DNA from: Ichthyophthirius multifiliis
Lineage: Eukaryota; Ciliophora; Oligohymenophorea; Hymenostomatida
Length of the DNA: 64,000 nt
Direction of reading: 5' to 3'
NCBI RefSeq assembly: GCF_000220395.1
Contig: NW_004086894.1
Location: 36,437 to 100,436 of the forward strand
Shown here: positions 14,601 to 27,666 of the stretch, piece by piece
Layout of the letters: every line of letters starts with the position of its first letter
Position numbering within the stretch: the stretch's first letter is position 1
Position numbers and translations under genes: made by a program
The notes under the pieces: generated by a model
What the model saw: the letters and a program-made list of their open reading frames with translations, nothing else
Database searches by the model: none
Told to the model about the DNA's origin: nothing

Positions 14601-15455
14601 GATTTAGGAAATTATCTAGTCTCTTTAGAGTATAATATGCAGACTTTATTAACCAGGAAAAGTCATTTTGGAGATAAACATCTAAAAGTAGCCAATAATT
14701 ATGTCAATATAGGCTTTTTATAGATTATTTTAGGCTTTTATGAAGAGGCTTGTGATTCTATAGTTGAAGCAGGCAAAATATATGAAGATGACAAGTAGAA
14801 TAATAAGAGTAAAATTGCTTAGTTGAGTTTTTATAAAATATAACTCTTTTAGAAAATCTTTATCTTTTAGTTTTCTGAATAGGAAATTTAAAAATGTTTA
14901 TGTGTTTTTAAATAAGATTCAATTTTTTACGCTAAATGTTTGATTTTATTTGTTGAATTTTATCTTTTTTAGAATGATTGTTTTCTATTTTAAAAAAATA
15001 ATGATAATATAAAAGACATATGTGTATAGTATTTAGATTAAAGTATATAAATTCTACTCAAATATGTATGTTAAGAACATTATTCATATGCCTAAGCTAT
15101 TGAGTTGAAAGGTTTAGTTATCTAGGACACTGATTTAGCTGAAAAAGCGTTAGAAATTAAAAAAAAAAGGTTTCAAGAAAACCATATTGAAATTTTAAAT
15201 TCTAAACTGATTTTATGCTATATTTAATTTTATAAATAAAAAAGTGAGTTTTTTTAGGAAAATATATAGGTTTTGGAAAAAATAAAATAGGATAAAATTG
15301 AGTTTTACGGAAATAATGAAAATCATATTTAGTTATATTAAGTTAATTAATTATTATTTTAATATACAGGAAATGAATTATATAAATAATAAGTAGATCA
15401 TATAATTAAAATTAATAAAATTTTATAAGAAAAAATTATTAAAAATATATATTGA
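10182..15455 (+). CDS. Protein kinase fused to kinesin-light-chain-like TPR repeats
   Basis: Large multi-exon protein, about 1,600 residues. The N-terminal 400 residues are Gln/Asn-rich and partly coiled. A kinase domain starts near 11700: glycine loop LGSGGQGTVF, lysine in IALKF, catalytic loop HKDIKPQN (Lys replaces the Arg of HRD), LADFGCVEKF, and GTPSYMSPE. A linker with a (QDNIQQ)n repeat follows. About ten TPR units from 13600 to 14760 have the 42-residue kinesin-light-chain style, with recurring YGKNHIEVA and YEKAL. Clear introns are 10483-10535, 10629-10677, 11555-11639 (a TA repeat) and 14238-14334. The first intron, near 10255, is less certain. TPRs probably bind partner peptides and guide the kinase; the substrate is unknown. 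The kinase subfamily is not assignable by eye. Stop is TGA 15453-15455. Confidence 0.85.
13007..13075 (+). repeat. 18-bp tandem repeat encoding QDNIQQ
   Basis: Nearly four copies of an 18-base unit in frame inside the kinase-TPR gene. One copy differs by a single base (AAC for AAT, silent) and the last has GAC for GAT, also silent. Each unit uses TAA for Gln, so the repeat can only be protein under the ciliate code. Confidence 0.9.
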
Positions 15456-15577
15456 GAAAAAAAGATTTTTTTTTAAAAAAAATTTATATATAAAATAAAA
15501 TTTTAAAAAAAAAAATTTAAAAAAAAATAAAATAAAAAAAAATTAAAATAAAAATATATATTTATATATTTTTTTCC

Positions 15578-18383
15578 TCAAAAAATATAATTAAAAAAAA
15601 TAACAAAACAAAACGGTAGCAATGAAACTATATAAAAAACCAAATTTTAAGCCATAAAAATAAATAGTGCCAAAAACTAAACTTTAAAAAAATTCTAATA
15701 AATCTAAAATACTAAAACCAAGCTTTTAAAAATAACCAAAAACATAAATTTTTAATTTTCTTTACTTAATTTAATTTTTTTTTTTTTTTTTTCAAAAACC
15801 TTTATTTCTAATAAATTCCACGAAAAATCTATAAAACAAAATATAAAATATTAAACTTTCGCAATACCAAAAAGAATACCTGCATATAAAGGATATTCAT
15901 CCTAATACCATCCTACAGTCTTATTTCCTGCCTAAAGATTAATATCTAAAGATAAAGTTCCTTTAAGACTCAAATATATATATAACTATTCCTTAAAACT
16001 ACAATTAAATAAACAAATTGTAAAATAAATACAAATTGAAACTATTATTAGAAATCCTAAAAAATCGACTTTATGATAAAATTAGAAAATAACAACAATA
16101 TAATAATAAAAATTCTTTCTAAATCATCTGCTATAAAAAACACAAAAATCATCAAATCAATATTTAATAGTATAAAATTTTATTTTTTTTCACCTTTTCT
16201 AATTATTTTAAATGCTTAGTATATATTAAATATTAAAAAAAACACCAAAAATCCTGTTATTAATCTAGTTTAGATTACTTTAAACCATGTTTTTTGGACA
16301 AATCTTCTCTCATCGTTTTTATCGTATAAAAACATTAATAAAAATACGAAATAATAACCTTTCCTTTATATTTAATGACTTATATTTTACTTTATTTTAG
16401 GATAGAATATGAATAAAATAAAAAATAAGTAATTAAAAATTGTCAAAATTAAACTGTTTTCATCAGCCTCTAAATAAAGTTACCTTAATTAGATATAAAC
16501 ATCAAACTAGTATAAAATTTCATATATTAAAAAGAAAAAAATCAATAAAAATATTTTTTTTATAGACTATTAAATATATCATTATAAATTTTCTAAATAA
16601 AACCTTAAAAGTCAATTTTTTTTAAATAAAAAAAGGCAATATTTTCTTATATTTACGAATCTTCCTATATATTTTTTTCATCTTCCTATTTACTACTTTA
16701 ATCAAAAGAACTCATTTAAATAATACCGTATTATCTTTTTTGATTATCTTTAAACCAAAAAAATGCCCAAAAAAGTCCCAAAAAAGTTAAATAAAAGCTC
16801 AAATGATAAAAAAACTCTCCTAAAATTCCCACAAAAATAACAAGAAAATTATCCAAAAAAAAAAAAAAAATTCCCAAAAAAATAAAAGAAATAACATTTT
16901 TCCTTTCCCAACTTTAAATTTGTCTCCAAAAAGCCATTAAAAATTTCCTATTTAAACCTATTAAAATTCCTTTCATTAAAAAAATAAAAAAGACAATTAA
17001 AAAAATAACTACAAAATTCTACTTTTAATCAGAAACCTTAAACTTCTAAATAACCCTTAAATATTCCCCCAATATAGCCTCCTCCTCCTATTAATTAATA
17101 ATCTTTTTATCACTTAAAAAATCATTAAATTTCAACTCTAAATCATCTTCTAAACCAATATCATAACCTTTGACTATTTTTTAATACATTTTTAATTAAA
17201 TAAACTTCATATGGGCTCCTAAGATTTAATTTTAAATTGAATTTTTTAAAAATCCATAGACATTTCCTTAATTAAACAACGGTAAATTTCCATTTTCCAA
17301 AAACTACATAATACAACTTAATAAATCAGTATATTTTATTTAAGAAACACTCCCTTGGCCTTCCAAATCATTACTCGAAATAATCAATATGCCCTGATTA
17401 TCATCCGAAATACACCCATGATTACAAAAATTATCTTCTCCATTAAATTATTAACCTCCATGATCACTAGAAATAACCAAGAAGGTATTCTTTAAGTATT
17501 TTTAGCTAAATTTTATTAATTATACTAAATATTTTTATATATAAAATGAATAAAGGACCGTATATATATGTTTTTTAGAATAAGAATGGTTCATATAGTC
17601 TAATTTATTAGTATAAAAAACTAAAGAGAATTCCTATTTATAATTTTCATCGATTATTTTTCCTTCCAAAAAGCATTCTTTTAGATTTTCCATAGTAAAA
17701 ATATTCTCATTTAATTTATAATTATTTTCCAAAAACTCCCAAATTTCCTCCTTATTGAAATTAAACCCGAATTTCTTATATTCATTAATCGAAAAATGCT
17801 TACTAATATTTAATTTATCCCTCAATTTTCCACATATATTCATAAAAATATGCTCTTCCTCAAAATAAACATCTTTTTAATCAAAAAATTTCTCCCCAAG
17901 ACTATAAACAGGATAATTAAAACCAAAATATTTAATTTTAGTGTTATTAATAGTCTTTATTTGCTGATAAAAATTATCTCCTTGCACCCCTGCCGCCACA
18001 TAGTTCTTTGAGGGCTTTCCTGTCAAATAGCTTTCATGAATTCCTCCCGATTATCTAAATTTAGGGCCTTCTATTTTATATATTAGAGTATCATTTTATA
18101 CTTTTTTATTTAAATAATTAATCTAATCCCAGGATAATCCATCTATATTGAGCCATATAAAATTAGGTTTTTTAAATTTATGTTTACATATAAGATAATT
18201 CAATGTATTAGTATTATTTTATAACTCTTATTCGTAAAAAATAGATTTGTTTTACTAACAAAATGTGTTTTTGGCTTCAAATGAAATCTACGAAAAATAA
18301 GTTTCGTAAAATAAGAACAGAAGAATTACAGAAGAAAATGTTAATATAAAAAAAAACGTGTATATTATATATGGAAAATGCAT
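15578..18383 (-). CDS. GPI ethanolamine-phosphate transferase-like protein (PIG-N/O/G family)
   Basis: ER membrane enzyme family that adds phosphoethanolamine to mannose of the GPI anchor. It begins with a signal-anchor helix (IIYTFFFILTFSSVILLF), then a lumenal alkaline-phosphatase-fold domain. Seen: metal-site IDGLSWD, a Thr nucleophile candidate in SYLTGKPS, ISSDHGG, and FCNHG. Many membrane helices follow, and near the C terminus the family-like segment SLDINLQAG. Intron 15986-16032 joins in phase 0. An A8 run near 16556-16563 breaks frame by one missing A; a T16 run near 16855-16870 does not. End is TGA 15580-15578. Which mannose it modifies cannot be told from sequence. A GPI role fits a ciliate, whose surface antigens are GPI-anchored, but that link is inference. 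Confidence 0.8.
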
Positions 18384-18843
18384 ATTTTTTGTTTTTATTT
18401 TAAATATATAAATATTTATGTTAATCAAAATATTAATTTTTATTATATATACGATATATGATATGGTTTATGTGTTTTTTTTTTAAAAAAAATAATTAAC
18501 TAAATCAAATATAAAAAAACATATATATAATATTTTATCTCGCGCTTTCTTTTTTTTTTTTTTTTTTTCGAATTAAAATAATATTAAAAATTTATTTATA
18601 TTTATATTATTAATAATTTTCTTTTTTAATTATATTTTTATTATATTAACCTAATAGATATATATACTTTTATTAACATTAGTTTTATTTAAAATAATTT
18701 TATTTTATTTTTAATTCTTTGTTTAAGTTTTTATAATATACAATAAATTTAATTATAAAAATAAAATTTTGATTCATTATCTTATTATATAAAATAAATT
18801 TATACAAAAAATAAAATATCTGAAAAAAATATAATTAAATACA
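18384..18843. other. Divergent intergenic spacer
   Basis: Shared upstream region of two divergent genes. It holds a T18-like run at about 18550-18568 and A/T tracts. No promoter motif is claimed. Confidence 0.5.
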
Positions 18844-20981
18844 ATGATAAATTCCTTAAAATATATAACTAAATATATTACTCAAAACACAAAATACAAA
18901 ATATTTAAAATAAAAAATATTGACCCATCAAAATAATAAAAAAACAAAATAGAGATTTTAAAGGATCTCCTTTTACAAAAACGAGAAGAACGTAAATTCC
19001 AAATCCACAAGCCCTACCCAAAGGATTATTTTATAACTGAGGAAGAGAAAGCCAAAAAAATTGCCCAATTAAACACCTAATTATAAAAATATCTTAAAGA
19101 ATATAAATTCGAATAATTTTTTAACGAATAAAATTTCATTGAACTCCTTTCTAATATTTCCTATACAGTAGGAAACGAAAAAATCCTCATAGATAAGGAC
19201 TTTTAAAATTTAATTTTAGAAAAAGCCGAAAACTGTTACTAATTTAAAGACTATAGATGTTTCGGTTTGTTTTTTTCATTCTGTGCAATCTAAGGAATAA
19301 AAGAAAAAACTATATGGGAAGCCTTTAATTCTTATATAATTTAAAGTTACAAAAATTTCACAACTTAAGATAAAATATTAATTTTATCAAATATAAATTA
19401 ATTAAATAAATAAGGTATTTATATATAAATATACATATAAAATTAAATATATATATATATATATTTATTTATTTATTTTTTAAAAAATTAATAGAAATGT
19501 CTTGTTTTTTTGAAGTATTCGAATATGAATTTTTAAAAGATATAAAATAAACTTAAACCCCGAATTTTTAAATCATTTATTAGTTGTTAAATTTATATCG
19601 TATTTAATAATAAGGAACGTCTCATTTTTTCAAAAATCTAGAAGAACTAATTGAAGAAAATTTGCACGAGATTAATGTTCATGATTTATGTTAAATATTG
19701 ACTCATTATGCAAATAATTAAAACGAATTACATACTACTAGGGTTAGAATAATGGAGAAAATCGAAAAAAGATTACTTAAAAATGCAACTTTTTTAACTA
19801 CTGAGGAATTAATTGCTATATATTATAGTTACGTAAAAGTCGGTTTTGGATCTGATGATTTATTTCACAAACTTGAATAAAGAATAAGTTTACTATTGGA
19901 TGATTTTAATATTTAATAGATTGAAAAATTACTCATAATATCCTCTAATAGGCCCTAAAGTACCATATTTACATATAATTAAATCGAATTATACATAATA
20001 AAGTATATAGATAGGCTTAACTACCAATCAATTCCTTAATTATTCTTTTATTTTAGTGAAAAGGCAGTCGGATCTGAAAAATTCTACACTTTAATTGAGA
20101 CTAAATTACTATCATACCTCTATTTGATGTCAGAAGAAAATCTTACAAAATGTATATGGGCTTTTTCCATGGCCAGGACATATAAAGGCAAGATTTTTGT
20201 AAAAAAAGCACTCGAAAATTTCCTTGAAAAGCCTGAAATTCTTTCTAAATATTCAATTAAGTAAATTTCTTTATTAATATGGGCTTTTTCTCGCTTTATA
20301 ACCCAAAACACTATTGAAAAGGATTTTAACGAAAAAAAAGACAATTTTTTTAAAAAACTTGAATAAGAAATATAAAAAAGATTTGATTTTTTAAAAGGAA
20401 AAGATTGTGCCTAATTATTCTGGGCCTATATATAAAACCAGCCTTTATAAAAATACACAGTAGAAATATTTAAAACCATAATTGTTTTAGACAAAAAAAA
20501 TCTCGACTGTTGGGATTTGAGTATTATTTTATGGGCTTTTTCTAAATTTTAAGACACCTTTTTCAACGAAGTTTACATAGAACTTCTTCCAATAACTAAA
20601 GTCTTATTAGAAGAAATGAACCCTTAAGAGTTTTTGTATACTTTCAGGGCTTATGTGGAAAATCAAAGTGTTTTTAAAGATATTTTAAATGAATATGATT
20701 TATTGATTTCTCTTTTTATTTCCAAAACATAAGAATGTATAGATCTTAATAATCTTAATTATGATCATGTATGTATACTTTTATGGGGATTTACAGCTTA
20801 AAAATAGACTAATGATGTGCTCGATATAATTGAAAAACTCGAAAAAAAATTAGATGAGTTAACTAGAATTACTACATAGTAATAAGAAATAAATAATATA
20901 CAATAAGATTCTACAAATAAATTCGATTTTAGTGATTTAGTGGCATATGAAAAATTAATTGAAAAAAATTAAAATTAATGA
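18844..20981 (+). CDS. Helical-repeat RNA-binding-type protein (OPR/HPR/FASTK-like), probably mitochondrial
   Basis: A 685-residue protein in two exons, 18844-19414 and 19495-20981, with an 80-base intron containing a TA repeat. The signature is a recurring Trp motif about every 50-90 residues: CIWAFSMAR, LLIWAFSRF, LFWAYIQ, IILWAFSKF and LLWGFTAQ. Such W-A-F/W repeats mark octotricopeptide, heptatricopeptide and FAST-kinase-like proteins, which bind organelle RNA. The N terminus, MINSLKYITKYITQ, is basic and amphipathic, as expected for mitochondrial import, and resembles that of the TWINKLE gene here. No RAP domain is visible at the C terminus. RNA target unknown; a role in mitochondrial rRNA or mRNA handling is inference. 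Codon use is less A/T-biased than in its neighbours. Confidence 0.75.
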
Positions 20982-21097
20982 TAAATATATATAAGTATTA
21001 ATTAATATATAATTTATTTTATTGTATAAAAAAAATATATTATTTTTTAAATATTATTTTTTTTTTTCTTAAATTATCTTTCTTTTTTTTATTTTTT

Positions 21098-21533
21098 TCA
21101 AATTTTTTTAGTAATTTTATTAGTCAGTTTTAGTTTTTTAGATATAGCTTCTCTCTATTCTTTCTCATTTTTATTAATTAATTCTATAACTTTTTCAACA
21201 TTATTATGTGGAAAAAATATTTTATAAGAATGAACTGTCGAAAAATTATTATAAATATACTCATAAGATTAATTATATATTTATTTTTCTTCTATTAAAC
21301 CTTTTTAATCTTTATTTAACTAAACAATTGAAAAATAGCTTTGTTATTCATCAGAAGTAGAAGGACTAAAGAAACCTAAATTTTTCATATTATCTTATTA
21401 TTATTATTATTAAAAAATACAATTTTATTTTTTCTAAAGAGAAGTAAAAGTATAATTAGGTTTAATATCTATACTTTTTTTTCTAGAAAAAAAAATAATA
21501 TTAAAAAAATAATAATATATATATAAATATTAA

Positions 21534-21564
<31 letters not shown>

Positions 21565-22947
21565 TTATATATATATATTTATTTATATATATATTTAAAT
21601 ATATTTTATTTATATTTTTTTATAATAATAAATGTATATATATATATGTATATCTCTAAATCTATATATTTATATATTTATTTATAAAGTATATTTAATA
21701 ATAAAAAATACTTATTATAAGATATAATTCTTTTTCTAGTATTAGTATTATTTTTTCTATTTAATTTATTAGTTTCTTAGTTTTCCATTATAAAATCATT
21801 TTGTTGATTAGCTGTAGACTAAGATATATTTTTAACAGAAGAAATATCATCGATTTTTTTTTTTTTTTAAGATTGCGTTTATGAAGAAGACTCATAATCT
21901 CCTTTACTAATTTATTTTTTTATTTATAAAATAATAATTTTTTTACTATATATTGTCTAATTCTTCCTTTTCATCAATGGCATCAAGTACACTTGGTTAT
22001 TTATTATTATTATTATACATATTATTTGATAAATTACTCGAATAAATACCTGCACTCATTGTCATTTATTAATTAATATCTAAATCTTTGAAAGTAAATA
22101 TGCTTTAATGATATACCGAATTATAATCTAGATCAGAAGATTAGTAAAAAATAGAATTAATATTTTCAGGAGGTACATCTTCTCGAATTTTCAGTGCATT
22201 TAAGGTCCCATTTTAAGAAGAATATTTCGACATAATTTAAGTATCTAACAGAACAGATTCTATTTTTGGTAATTCGATATTATTTAATTATAATTAATCA
22301 TCAAATTCTTTCGTGTTTTAAGATTCTAAGGAATAAAGGAATTACGAATTTTTCAAAACAAATATTTCTTTTGAGACTTTCGTTTTTTCGATATCGCTTA
22401 ATGTTTTATATTTTTTTTTTTTTCGTTTATAATCTTTTAATTTCTAAGATGTAATTTAATCCAGTTTACGAAGAATCTTATTTTTCTATTAATCATAAAA
22501 TAAATAAGGGCAATTAAAAATTAAATGATTTTTTTCTAAACAAGATAGACATGATTAATTTATAAAATTATAATTTTATTATATAATCACCATTTCTCTA
22601 TGTATTTCTTTTATAAATAATGTAAAAATTTTTTTTACTTGATATAACAATAAGATTCTCTTTCCTCAGGATAATCATTTAAACAATCAAGAAAATCAGG
22701 AAGAGTTAAAAAATATATTACAGAAACACCTAAAGATTTACATTTTATTTAAGGTTAGCTTATTTATGAAAAAAATTCATAGAGTCCAAAATATTCTTAT
22801 TATTAAAATATTTTAAAAGACTTAAAAGATGATTATTTTTATGTTCTTTAAGTTCCAATATTCATATATAATTCAATCATACCTTTTTTTACTATACAAA
22901 TTTAAGGGACAGAAAAATTTCTATAAACATAAAGCAAATTATTAATG

Positions 22948-23001
<54 letters not shown>

Positions 23002-24955
23002 TATAATTAAATTTAAAATATATATATTTATAGTATTTTTTTAATATTTAAATTTAATCTTTTATAATATTATATATACAAAATTTCATCTGGTGCTAAA
23101 ACAATTTCTTACATTTTCAAAGATATTTTATTTAAAAAATCATCTTTAAAATAATCATTAAAAACATTTATAGTTTTTATTTAATTAAAAAAAGAACTTT
23201 AAATAATTTAATCTTTTAATTATAAAGAAAGACAATTTAATGCACTTTAAGATTAATAAAAGTTTTCATCTAAAATATATTCTATTTTTTTTAATTTTTA
23301 TTTAAAAATATATATAAATAAATAATATATAAATATATATATATATATACATTTATATATATATATATTTATTTTTTTATTTATAAATCTATATGTAAAT
23401 TCTTTTATATATATTACTATTTATAAATATTTGAATACATTTTTCTACATTATATATATATATTTTTTTTTTATTTATATATTTATTTTTATATAAATAT
23501 ATTTATATAATATAAACCTAAATGTTTTCTTTCTAAAATTTATTATTATTCATTTATATTATGATCTGACATAAATTTATTAATTTATTTTAATTATTAT
23601 ATATAATTTTTTCTTTTTTTCTTTAAATTTTTAATTATTAACTGAATTTCTATAAAAAAATACCCAAAAGTCATATAAATAATAGACTTAATTAAAACAA
23701 AAAATATTTATTATTTAATTTTTCCTATTATCATTTTTTCTTCCCAAAAACTAAAACAATAATGTATTGAATTTACATATTCTTACCAAAAACTAATATT
23801 GTTTTCTTAAATACCATAATCTTTATCTCCCAAAAAAACAAAAAACCATAAGCAAGCAAATAAATGTATAATAAAATACAACTAAACGCTTAAAATTAAA
23901 ATATTAATTAACGCATTTACCTTTTCATATATTAAATATGACTATTATAATTTCTAAATCATCTAGAATCCAAAAAAGAATCTAAAATAAAACAAAAAAA
24001 GTAAGAATTTATTCCTTTAATAGATAAAAAATCCCATATTACATAATAAATCCCACAAAAATCTTTCCATAAAATATTTCTAAAAAATTTCTTTCCTTTC
24101 CTTAACCAATATTCCCCTATAGAAAATTCCACAATTTATCTACTTTAACGCATCTATAATAAAAACATACGGAGACACTTAAAAAACTTTAAAAAGTATC
24201 TCATTTTGTATTCCATAAAACCTGATATTTTCAATAATAAAACTTGTCAAATAAGGTATATAAAAGGCATTAAATATGCCCAAAAATAGCACAAAAAAAT
24301 CCCAAAACTACAAAAAATTATTCAGAGGATTAAATACTGGGAAAAAAAATTATAAACTTGTGAAAATTTTAATTATATGTTTATATTAAATTTTCAAAAA
24401 CTTCAATTTCTTTAAAAAAATCAAAATTTTCTTTTTTCCTTTTCTAGATATTAAATCTTTCTTAGATTCCTATTTAAAAAGCCATCCTTAGTATCTATTT
24501 TCTTTATTTTCTTTAAATTTATTATAAAAAACACATTTATCATTTATCAATTAGAATTAATTCTAATTTAGTTATTATTCCGGTCGGTTGTATATTAGTA
24601 TTTTTTTTAACATATTTACTTATTTATATATAAAAAACAATATTATCATCCATTTCTTAACCCAAACTTCTCTTTAATTTTTAATAGTGTTTTATTAAAT
24701 ATTATTTATTAAATCCAAATTCACTTTTATATCACCGATATTATTATTTTATTCGTTTAATTAATTAATAATACTATCTGCATTATTTTTTTTACTTGCC
24801 AAATTAATTTTTTCCTATTCAAAATTAAAAATTTTTTCTCTTTTTAATTCTCCACATCTAATAGCATCAACTTTCGAAGAACATATTTCCGATTTTTCTA
24901 ATTCTTTATTTGTAAAATGATAATAAAAATTAATTTTTTATTTTATTTTAAACAT
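21098..24955 (-). CDS. Voltage/cNMP-gated potassium-channel relative with a degenerate pore
   Basis: Multi-exon membrane protein that begins MFKIKQKINFYYH. Six hydrophobic helices lie between about 24330 and 23650, followed by a C-linker (SDHNINEQQQ) and a cyclic-nucleotide-binding-like fold (KMQEIVLAPDEILY ... VKKGMIELY ... YFGLYEFFS). A ciliate-type Cys cluster, SCLSCLEKNHLIFNCP, sits near 22530. The pore loop aligns as YVNSIHYCFSFWEEKMIIG, with no GYGD filter. The nucleotide pocket has FGL instead of FGE and lacks the usual Arg. S4 has few basic residues. Introns include 22942-23085 and a region near 23290-23515. The tail is Ser/Asn-rich; the stop is TGA at 21100-21098. It may be a regulatory or silent subunit rather than a conducting channel; this is inference. 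Confidence 0.8.
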
Positions 24956-25474
24956 TATGAAAATGATTTTTCTATTATAAATTATATTGATTTATTTTTA
25001 TTTAGATTAATAGGATATAATATTGTATTTTTGTCCATTTTTTTATCTAAAATAAATTTTAAAATTGTATATATTTTTTTATTTTATGGTTTGAATTAAA
25101 TATTATTTTATAAATATTTATTTTTTATTTTTAATATATAATATTGGTATATTTTTATACAAGAATTTTTAAAATTAGACTTATTTAAAAAATAAAAATT
25201 ATTAAAATAATAAAAATTAAAATATTTATTTATATTTACTTAAAAATACGAATTATATATAATATAGTTTTATTGTTATGAAAATGTAATATTAATTAAA
25301 TAATATAAAGATTATTTTTATTTGTTTTTGTAAATAAATTAAAATAATAATAAAATATTTAATAATTATATATATATATTATAAATAAATTATAATTTTA
25401 TATAAGAGAGAGAGTTTTGTTTTTTTTTTTTTTTTTTAAAAAAAAAAGTTCATATTATTTTTTTAAAAATTTAA
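24956..25474. other. Divergent intergenic spacer
   Basis: A/T tracts, a short GA repeat (about 25406-25414) and a T17-like run at about 25420-25436. No gene seen. Confidence 0.5.
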
Positions 25475-26209
25475 ATGGATTAAAACAAAAAAATACTATT
25501 AATATTATCAAATACATGCATAAGTACAATCCATTTTTATTTTTTAATAATAAAATGGAAAGCATTAACTATATGTGATTAAAGAATAGCAATATCAGTA
25601 TTTATTACATTCATGATAGGATTAAATAATTCATTAATATTATTTCGAGTATTAAAACTTACAATTTCATAATACGAGTTTTTTATAGCATTTATATATT
25701 TAATAATATTAATAATAAATTCGTTTGACAAACACTGTTAAACAGTATATAATTCAAAATCTTTTTTCGATAAATTTAATTTGATAATATTTTATACGAT
25801 ACTAATAATTAATGGTCTTTATTATTTAGTTTTATTCTTTTATATTGTATTTATAATTATTATTCTTATATTAAATATCCAAAATATAATAAATCAATTA
25901 TTTAATGAAATTTTTAATTCAATCTACCTAAGAATTTAATAATAAAACTAATAAGGACTAACATAACAGGAATTAAATTAATTAAAAAAATTTGCAATAG
26001 ACCATGATTTTATTACAAGTCCATTAAATCCAACCCAATGTTTTATATGTTTATAAGACTATTAATTAGGTGAAGAAGTTATTGAAATTATTTAATGTAA
26101 GCATATATGTCATAATTAATGTATTAGTTAATGGTTTTAAACTAAAATTATATGTCCTTATTGTAGATTAAATATAAGACTATAATTATAAAATAATTAA
26201 AGTTAATGA
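25475..26209 (+). CDS. RING-H2 membrane protein, probable E3 ubiquitin ligase
   Basis: A 244-residue single-exon protein. Four or five hydrophobic helices fill the first 150 residues. A polar Gln-rich linker leads to a RING-H2 finger near the C terminus: CFIC, then CKHICH, then QC and CPYC. This gives the C3H2C3 order C-x2-C-x(about 13)-C-x-H-x2-H-x2-C-x(about 10)-C-x2-C. All eight zinc ligands are visible. In this family the finger recruits a ubiquitin-charged E2, and the helices anchor the ligase to an internal membrane. Substrate and compartment are unknown. Start is the first ATG after a T/A-rich leader; stop is TGA 26207-26209. The TAA codons in the finger flanks are read as Gln. Confidence 0.9.
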
Positions 26210-26372
26210 AAATAATAAAAAAATAAATAAAATAACATTAATATGTATAAAAATATTCATAAAATATATATATTTATAATTTATATTATAAACTTATTAT
26301 ATATCAAAAATATACATAAATTATATAACTATTTAACAAAAAATAAAAATAAAAAAAAAAGATAGAAAATTT

Positions 26373-27612
26373 TCATTATTAATAATTCTAACTTTACCTA
26401 TTTTCCTAAAAATATTATTCAGCTTATTTTATACAATCAATTGCATTTTCTTACCCGTAAACTTTTAATGTAACTTTGCTTTAAATGAAAACATTTTAAT
26501 TTTAAATAAATATTAATTTAAGTTTATTTGAATTTTAGAATATTTCTTATAATAAATCAAGATTAAAATTCTACAAAAAATTAAAATACTCTTTATTATT
26601 AATTTAAAAGATTTGAGGTAATTTAAAATAAAACGAATGCATTTATTTATCCTATTTTTTAGAAGTTATTTTTAAAAGGGTTTTCATTAAATAAAAACAT
26701 TTTATTTTAATTTAAAAATTCTTATCACTTAAAATTCCCTATGTTTTTTTTTAAAATAAGATAAAATATATTTATATTTTCATATATTTCACTTTAAGTT
26801 TTTTTTCAATATTATCATTATATTTAATAGTAATAATATAATCTAAATTTTTATAAATAATTTAATTTATTTATTTTCAAAATTAAAAAAAAATACCACT
26901 ACTAATAATAAGAATTAATTAAGATTTTTAAGAATTAAAATTATTGTTTTCATTTATTTTATCACAAACATAATAACTAAACTTTTTGTTTCCTATGAAT
27001 TTGAAAAAAGACTCGTTTTATTATTGAGGTACAACAAAACTATTAAATAATCCACATTTATTATATTTTTCTTCATAATTTCTAATAAACATATTATCCA
27101 TTTTTTAAGGTAATTATTAAGTGCATCCTATTTTACTCTAAACAGTGGATTGTTTCTAAGTATTTATAGAAATATTATTTGTAAAATTAGGTGAGTTTAC
27201 GAAACAATTTGTAGCCTTCGAATCTTGAATTTAAAAATAATTATTTTATTATAAATTCTATGATAAGGATCTCTATGAAACTTATTTATTATTTAAAATT
27301 GAAGAGTTAACTTATTAAGAATTTTAAATTAATTAAGGGGATATTTATAATGAATTATCATAAGCAGAAGAGATTTATTCACACATAATATAATCACTTT
27401 TCATATTTATTATTAAATTATTTATAGACACTACTTATGTTTTATTATTATTACTATTTTCAAATTATTTTTTAACATTCTTATGTAAATTATCAAACTG
27501 TTTTTTCAAATTTATAACTTAATTGCTTTTTTATAAGTTCTATATACCATTAAAACTTTGATTTTTTTTATATTTTAACTTTTAATTAGATTATTATTAT
27601 TTTAAGAAATAC

Positions 27613-27666
<54 letters not shown>

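Noticed and set aside
22390-22405. Possible frame break at a T13 run in the channel-like gene
   Set aside because: On exact counting the run keeps frame, and both sides are continuous.
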